This document shows, piece after piece, positions 6,337 through 9,880 of a stretch of 9,880 nt of DNA; position 1 is the first letter of the stretch; the number at the start of each line of letters is the position of its first letter. The notes below the pieces were generated by a model. It was not told where the DNA came from, did not search any database, and saw only the letters and a program-made list of their open reading frames with translations. Made by a program: the position numbers and the translations under genes. Origin of the DNA: Acidobacteriota bacterium (lineage in GTDB: Bacteria > Acidobacteriota > Terriglobia > Terriglobales > Acidobacteriaceae); the NCBI GenBank assembly GCA_021781255.1, contig JAJXXG010000250.1:1-9880 (forward strand), in the 5' to 3' direction.

Positions 6337-6723
6337 TCAGATTGGTTGTATCGCGGGAGGTCCGCGCCCAGCGTGGGTGCGGTTGGGGCTTGAGTGCGCC
6401 GTGGTGCGCAGGAAAACGGGCACGAGCGAGCGTGTGCACACGACCTGTGGCATGGCAGGGGCAGCCGCGAGCGCATGAGCCGGCATGAGCATCGCGAACG
6501 ACAGACTGGGAAAGAGCGGGCAGGTTAAGGGAACATCGAAGGCCGGCGTTGGGTCAGGCGGCAAATGCGCTATCGCGGCCATGCGCATCGCCATGGCACA
6601 GTGATGCGTCCCGTGCCGGCGGCAGCACGGCGGCAGGCTCGCGTCCTGGCTGCCGTCGATAAACGTCGACAACGGTCCCAGCCCGAAAAACAGAATCAGG
6701 AAGATGGAGAAGCCGCGCTGCAT
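6337..6723 (-). CDS. Small exported Cys/His/Met-rich protein (unknown family)
   Basis: This 128-residue protein has an N-terminal hydrophobic segment (about 4-22, FSIFLILFFGLGPLSTF) that is a signal peptide or membrane anchor. It is followed by the cluster PPCCRRHGTHHCAMAMRM (31-48). Cys33, Cys34, His37, His40, His41, Cys42, Met44, Met46 and Met48 are all plausible soft-metal ligands. A second hydrophobic, Met-containing stretch (about 70-92, with AMLMPAHA) and Cys68 and Cys96 follow, then a basic Pro-rich tail with RGPP. I do not recognise a named domain. The layout (leader, Cys/His cluster, hydrophobic middle, RGPP-like tail, TonB receptor next door) recalls the DUF2946 proteins beside copper receptors in Proteobacteria, but that is analogy. 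An in-frame TAG four codons upstream makes the ATG at 6723 the natural start; no clear Shine-Dalgarno sequence is seen. It is probably first in an operon with the receptor. Confidence 0.72.
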   Translation of the reverse strand: MQRGFSIFLILFFGLGPLSTFIDGSQDASLPPCCRRHGTHHCAMAMRMAAIAHLPPDPTPAFDVPLTCPLFPSLSFAMLMPAHALAAAPAMPQVVCTRSLVPVFLRTTAHSSPNRTHAGRGPPAIQPI

Positions 6724-6744
6724 CTGGAACTTATGCTAGCAGAC

Positions 6745-6786
6745 GACTGACCATTGATAACTGATAACTGCCTCTCTAAGTTATCA
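6745..6786. promoter_or_regulatory. Heptad repeat and inverted copy in the divergent promoter region
   Basis: Four in-phase 7-bp units (GACTGAC, CATTGAT, AACTGAT, AACTGCC) fill 6745-6772. Read in another phase this gives TGATAAC twice (6755-6761, 6762-6768), with the reverse complement GTTATCA at 6780-6786. The spacer serves hom to the right and the Cys/His-rich protein and receptor to the left. It could be an operator for one or both, or another spacer repeat without a regulatory role. TTGATA at 6754-6759 with TAAGTT 17 bp later is a weak promoter candidate for hom. Confidence 0.4.
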
Positions 6787-6794
6787 TCGAGGTA

Positions 6795-6816
6795 TTGCCC
6801 GGTTTTGCCGGGTCAA
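6795..6816 (+). other. Hairpin in the hom leader
   Basis: CCCGG (6798-6802) pairs with CCGGG (6808-6812) around a TTTTG loop. The stem is extended by TTG/CAA across a one-base bulge. It lies 34 bp before the hom start. A five-codon open frame (ATG at 6820, TGA at 6835-6837) follows, and its stop overlaps the GAGGG at 6836-6840 used by hom. The mini-ORF has no Thr or Met codons beyond its start, so classical Thr attenuation is not indicated. Confidence 0.3.
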
Positions 6817-6849
6817 TCTATGTCAAGAAGCAATTGAGGGAAATTTCAA

Positions 6850-8157
6850 GTGCCTGCAGTGCATGGTTCCGCATCGCCGCTCGACGTTTCTGCTGCGCCT
6901 TCGCGCAAGCCCCGCTCTGCCCGCCATCTGCGCATCGCCATCTTCGGTTTCGGCACGGTCGGCAGTTCGGTGGCGCGTATCCTCGTCGAGTCAAAACCGC
7001 AGGGCCTCGAGTTGACCCACGTCTTCAATCGCGGGGTGGCGCGCAAACGCGTCGACTGGGCGCCCGCAAGCGTCGTTTGGAGCGAAGACGCCGATGCTGT
7101 GCTTGCCTCCGATGTGGACGTGATTGTTGAACTGGTCGGCGGTCTCGATCCCGCAGGCTCCTGGGTGCGCCGCGCGCTCGAATCGGGCAAAAGTGTCGTT
7201 ACCGCCAACAAAAAGCTCATCGCATATCAGGGCGTCGATCTTGAGCGGTTCGCCGCTGCCAAGGGATGCCATCTGAAATACGGCGCCGCTGTAGCGGGCG
7301 GAATTCCCGTGATTCCCGGCCTCGAACAGGGCATGGCAGGCGACCGCATCGAGCGCATCGAAGGCATTCTCAACGGCACCTGCAACTTCATCCTCAGCAA
7401 GATGGAGGAAGGCGCCGAGTACGCAAAGGTGCTGGCCGAGGCGCAGGCCAAAGGCTACGCCGAGGCCGATCCCACTGAAGACGTGGGCGGATTCGACGCG
7501 CGCGCCAAGCTAGCCATTCTCATGCGTCTCGCTCTCCGCGCCGAGGTCGATCCTGAAGAGATCATTCCCCGCTCCCTTACCACCATTACGCCCGTCGACT
7601 TCAGCTACGCTCGCGACCTGGGCTGCACCATCCGCCAGGTTTCGCGCGCGGAGCAGGCCGAGGGCCGGATCGCAGCCACCGTTGGACCCATGCTGGTTTC
7701 GCTGCGTTCGCCGCTGGCCTGGTCGCAGGGTACGGAGAATATGGTGATCGCCAGGGGTCACTACGGCGGCGATGTGGTCTTCTCCGGCCACGGCGCCGGC
7801 GGCCATCCCACGGCAGTGGCCGTGGTCAGCGATCTTCTCGCCCTGGCGCACGGCTCGCGCCGCGTCGAAGTTCCCTCCGCTCCGGCCCGCGTGGGCGCTG
7901 AGTTCGAGGTTCCCCATTACATCCGCTTCCTGGTAAAAGACCGGCCGGGCATTGTCGCCGCCATCACCACCGCGCTGGCCAACGAGCAGATCAACATTCG
8001 CGCTATCGTACAGAAGGCGGGCTATCCCGCCGATGCGCTGCCCTTCGTGGTTACCGTTGAGCCGTGCAAGACCTCAGCGCTGCAACGCGCCCTGGCCTCG
8101 ATTCGCACCATGGACTGCATGCTTGTGGAGCCGCTGGATCTGCAGATGCTGGAGTAA
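6850..8157 (+). CDS. hom: Homoserine dehydrogenase with C-terminal ACT domain
   Basis: The 435-residue enzyme reduces aspartate semialdehyde to homoserine with NAD(P)H, the branch point toward threonine and methionine. The Rossmann motif is GFGTVG at 33-38, after a short extra N-terminal tail. Catalytic-domain motifs are VTANKKLIA (117-125), KYGAAVAGGIPVI (143-155) and NGTCNFIL (175-182). DPTEDVGGFDARAKLAIL (207-224) carries Asp216 and Lys220 in the conserved D-x3-K arrangement. An ACT domain starts at HYIRFLVKDRPGIVAAI (356-372), as in threonine-inhibited monofunctional enzymes, so feedback control by an amino acid is likely. The start is a GTG at 6850, with GAGGG 9 bp upstream; an ATG at 6862 is out of frame. 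Length and domain order are normal for the monofunctional type. No thrB or thrC follows; the next gene is a small cysteine protein, so the threonine genes are dispersed. Confidence 0.95.
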   Translation: MPAVHGSASPLDVSAAPSRKPRSARHLRIAIFGFGTVGSSVARILVESKPQGLELTHVFNRGVARKRVDWAPASVVWSEDADAVLASDVDVIVELVGGLDPAGSWVRRALESGKSVVTANKKLIAYQGVDLERFAAAKGCHLKYGAAVAGGIPVIPGLEQGMAGDRIERIEGILNGTCNFILSKMEEGAEYAKVLAEAQAKGYAEADPTEDVGGFDARAKLAILMRLALRAEVDPEEIIPRSLTTITPVDFSYARDLGCTIRQVSRAEQAEGRIAATVGPMLVSLRSPLAWSQGTENMVIARGHYGGDVVFSGHGAGGHPTAVAVVSDLLALAHGSRRVEVPSAPARVGAEFEVPHYIRFLVKDRPGIVAAITTALANEQINIRAIVQKAGYPADALPFVVTVEPCKTSALQRALASIRTMDCMLVEPLDLQMLE

Positions 8158-8244
8158 AGACAGAGATCAGAGACCTGAGTACAGTGGACATTTTCGATTG
8201 CAATTATCAAGTCCAATAGTCCCTAGTCTCTCAGTCTCAAGTTC
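8157..8244. repeat. Paired heptanucleotide arrays forming an imperfect long palindrome
   Basis: On the plus strand the units AAGACAG, AGATCAG, AGACCTG and AGTACAG (8157-8184) start on the last base of the hom stop codon. From 8217 opposite-oriented units run TAGTCCC, TAGTCTC, TCAGTCT and CAAGTTC (to 8244). The arms meet at TGGAC (8185-8189) and GTCCA (8211-8215), a perfect 5-bp stem around a 21-nt AT-rich loop. Outside it the arms pair imperfectly, so the RNA could fold into a long interrupted hairpin. It could limit read-through from hom or protect its 3' end. The next gene's GAGG starts one base after the right arm. Confidence 0.5.
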
Positions 8245-8255
8245 GAGGTCACACC

Positions 8256-8462
8256 ATGATTGACACCATCTATCGCTGTGAAATCTGCGGCGAAGAGAGC
8301 GACAATCCGATCCGATGGATTGCGATCCACTGCAACGACGCGCAACTGACCATTTACAAGTGGACGAAGGATGCCGCCAACGCGCGCGGCGCGCGCCATT
8401 ACTGCGGCGAAGCCCACGCACAGGTCTACATTAGCCGCTGGCTTGAGGCCGCCTGTAGCTAG
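8256..8462 (+). CDS. Small cysteine-containing protein, possible zinc ribbon
   Basis: The 68-residue protein begins MIDTIYRCEICGEE, with Cys8 and Cys11 as a C-x2-C knuckle. Later it has Cys26, and HYCGEAHAQVY around 48-58 with His48, Cys50 and His54; the last Cys (67) is near the end. Cys8, Cys11, Cys50 and His54 could bind one zinc, but spacing alone does not prove it. There is no signal peptide or membrane segment. A clean GAGG at 8245-8248 lies 7 bp before the ATG, which supports real translation. It follows hom on the same strand by 98 bp, separated by the heptad palindrome. I do not recognise a named family, and the function is unknown. Confidence 0.7.
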   Translation: MIDTIYRCEICGEESDNPIRWIAIHCNDAQLTIYKWTKDAANARGARHYCGEAHAQVYISRWLEAACS

Positions 8463-8835
8463 ATCCCCAGCTCAGGCCCCGCTTCGCGCCTGCCCCGTCG
8501 ACTTCCGCGCCATCGGTTCCGGGTTGAGCTTGAGGCAGATCCCTTTTGCCACGTTGGAGTTGTAGCTCTCTGCCAGTCAAGCGGATACACTGTTTTTCGC
8601 GCAGTACATCGGTTTTCTAATCAAGATGCTCCTCACTCGAAAGCCCACCGTGGCCAGCCCTCCCGGACACCTAGCGCGCCGGACGCGCGCGTCTTGCCGT
8701 CATTCAAATACGCGCCGCCGCCCGCTCCAGGGTGCCAGCCCTCGATCTGTGAGATTTCCACCCGTATGCAATTGATTTTGCTTGCCTGTAACCTCCTGTT
8801 CATATTCTCCCGGTAGCCTGATTGTTGTGGACGCC
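8463..8835. other. 373-bp spacer upstream of pstC
   Basis: No confident gene is seen. The spacer holds a perfect 12-bp palindrome of alternating GC steps at 8682-8693 (GACGCGCGCGTC) and a possible Pho-box-like direct repeat at 8786-8802. On the minus strand a 56-codon frame runs from ATG at 8803 to 8633, with third-position GC bias in the part I counted, but it has no recognisable family. A GGGAG lies only 3 bp from its ATG, closer than usual. No tRNA or strong terminator is visible. Confidence 0.35.
8786..8802 (+). promoter_or_regulatory. Possible Pho-box-like direct repeat upstream of pstC
   Basis: CTGTAAC at 8786-8792 and CTGTTCA at 8796-8802 each resemble the CTGTCAT half-site bound by PhoB-type regulators. 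They start 10 bp apart, whereas the classical spacing is 11 bp, and each half-site has mismatches. The location, 34 bp before the pstC start, is suitable because phosphate permease genes are commonly under phosphate-starvation control. This is a weak sequence match supported mainly by context. Confidence 0.22.
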
Positions 8836-9880
8836 ATGGTGCCAGAGATTCACGTTGCTCAGACCCAGCCTCAACCCGAGCCCGGCACGGTTTCAGCACA
8901 GGGCACGGCGGCTGCGGTGGAGCATTCGGCGGTTCGCCGCTACCTGCTCTCGCGCGGAAACTCGGCGATCACCGACGGCGGATTCAAGATCCTCATGGTG
9001 CTGTGCGCGCTCAGCATCTTCGGCATAGTGCTCCTTATTCTCACAGAGTTGGTGCATAGTTCCAGCCTGACCTGGAAAGCGTTCGGCTTTCATTTCTTTT
9101 TCAAGTCCTACTTCGACCCCACAACCGGGCTTCCTTCCTATTGGGATCCGGTCAATGGCTATTTCAGCGCGTTCCCTTTCATTTACGGAACATTGGTTTC
9201 TTCGTTTCTGGCGCTGTTGATTGCGGTCCCGCTGGCCATCGGCGTCGCCGTCTTCCTTACCGAAATGTGCCCAGGGTTTCTGCGCGGACCGCTGGCCTTT
9301 CTTACTGAGCTGCTGGCTGCCATTCCCAGCATCATCTACGGTTTGTGGGCCGTGTTCGTCCTTGTGCCCCTGCTTCGCGACTACCTGAACCCTTTTCTGG
9401 TGAGCGCGCTGGGCTGGACGGGCTTTTTTAACAATGACAACCCCACCGGCCTTGGCTTTGTTACCGCCGCCGTCATTCTCGCCATTATGATCTTGCCCAT
9501 CATCTCGTCGCTGACGCGTGAGGTGATGACAGCCGTTCCCCAGTCGCAGCGTGAGGCGGTGCTGGCACTGGGCGCCACACGCTGGGAGATGATCCGCATG
9601 GGCGTTCTGCGCAACGCGCGCATCGGCATCGTCGGCGCCATTATCCTGGGACTCGGCCGTGCGCTCGGCGAGACCATGGCTGTGACCATGGTTATCGGCA
9701 ACGCGCCGGAGATTCATCGTTCGCTTCTTTCCAACGGCAGCACCATGGCCTCTGTGATTGCGAATGAGTTCACTGAGGCGGTCAGCGACATGCATCTGAG
9801 TGCCTTGATTGAGATTGGCCTGGCGCTGTTTATTGTGACCATTATTGTGAACGCCATTGCACGACTGCTTGTCTGGGCGG
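8836..9880 (+). CDS. pstC: Phosphate ABC transporter permease PstC (C-terminus beyond the right edge)
   Basis: The frame is open from 8836 to the window edge for 348 codons with no stop. It encodes one of the two membrane subunits of the high-affinity phosphate importer (PstSCAB). The EAA loop that docks on the PstB ATPase is at 240-260 (EAVLALGATRWEMI onward), and GLGRALGETMAVTMVIGN at 272-289 is highly typical of PstC. Six hydrophobic segments lie at about 50-72, 115-142, 153-180, 206-227, 261-285 and 322-345, so only a few C-terminal residues should be missing. A polar Gln/Pro-rich tail of about 45 residues precedes the first helix, making it longer than the roughly 320-residue E. coli protein. 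The start is uncertain: ATG 8836 is chosen, but GTG 8827 is in frame and neither has a clear Shine-Dalgarno sequence. No pstS lies directly upstream, so the operon may begin here. Confidence 0.93.
   Translation, partial: MVPEIHVAQTQPQPEPGTVSAQGTAAAVEHSAVRRYLLSRGNSAITDGGFKILMVLCALSIFGIVLLILTELVHSSSLTWKAFGFHFFFKSYFDPTTGLPSYWDPVNGYFSAFPFIYGTLVSSFLALLIAVPLAIGVAVFLTEMCPGFLRGPLAFLTELLAAIPSIIYGLWAVFVLVPLLRDYLNPFLVSALGWTGFFNNDNPTGLGFVTAAVILAIMILPIISSLTREVMTAVPQSQREAVLALGATRWEMIRMGVLRNARIGIVGAIILGLGRALGETMAVTMVIGNAPEIHRSLLSNGSTMASVIANEFTEAVSDMHLSALIEIGLALFIVTIIVNAIARLLVWA

Noticed and set aside
8893..9795. 300-codon open frame on the minus strand opposite pstC
   Set aside because: It lies wholly antisense to a clear PstC frame with membrane helices and the EAA loop. 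Its translation is a low-complexity mix of His, Arg, Gln and Asp typical of the reverse of a hydrophobic gene.

Overview
The window looks like a chromosomal segment from an Acidobacteriota bacterium, probably of the Terriglobia/Acidobacteriaceae type. The evidence is its moderately high GC content, a TonB-dependent receptor with an N-terminal carboxypeptidase-regulatory-like domain, a small exported protein with a CCRRHG-x-HHC motif beside it, and spacers filled with degenerate 7-bp repeats. This placement is inferred from gene style; no ribosomal marker is present. I see no insertion sequence, phage gene, CRISPR array, tRNA or rRNA.

Layout. Bases 1-237 (minus) hold the N-terminal part of a hotdog-fold acyl-CoA thioesterase, divergent from a small TPR protein (442-753, plus). 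A polyprenyl-phosphate-type family 2 glycosyltransferase follows (881-1885). Next come an NADPH:quinone oxidoreductase (qor, 2090-3058) and, 38 bp later, a class III-type sirtuin (cobB, 3097-3828), probably co-transcribed. These converge on a minus-strand pair: a Cys/His/Met-rich exported small protein (6723-6337) and a TonB-dependent receptor (6237-3922). Divergent from that pair is homoserine dehydrogenase with an ACT domain (hom, 6850-8157), then a conserved-looking small cysteine protein (8256-8462). After a 373-bp spacer the phosphate permease gene pstC (8836 onward) runs off the right edge.

How the genes work together. Most are unlinked housekeeping functions: CoA-ester hydrolysis, lipid-linked sugar transfer, quinone/NADPH redox chemistry, NAD-dependent lysine deacylation, Thr/Met precursor synthesis and phosphate import. 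The least understood part is the receptor plus Cys/His-rich protein. Its layout recalls metal-uptake (especially copper) receptor modules of other phyla, but the substrate is not shown by the sequence.

The most unusual non-coding signal is a set of degenerate heptanucleotide arrays (often ending CAG or TAG). They begin 0-6 bp after the stop codons of the glycosyltransferase, qor and hom genes. In two of the three cases they are paired with an opposite-strand array before the next gene. A sequence-distinct heptad array (AACTGAT type) lies in the divergent promoter region upstream of hom.
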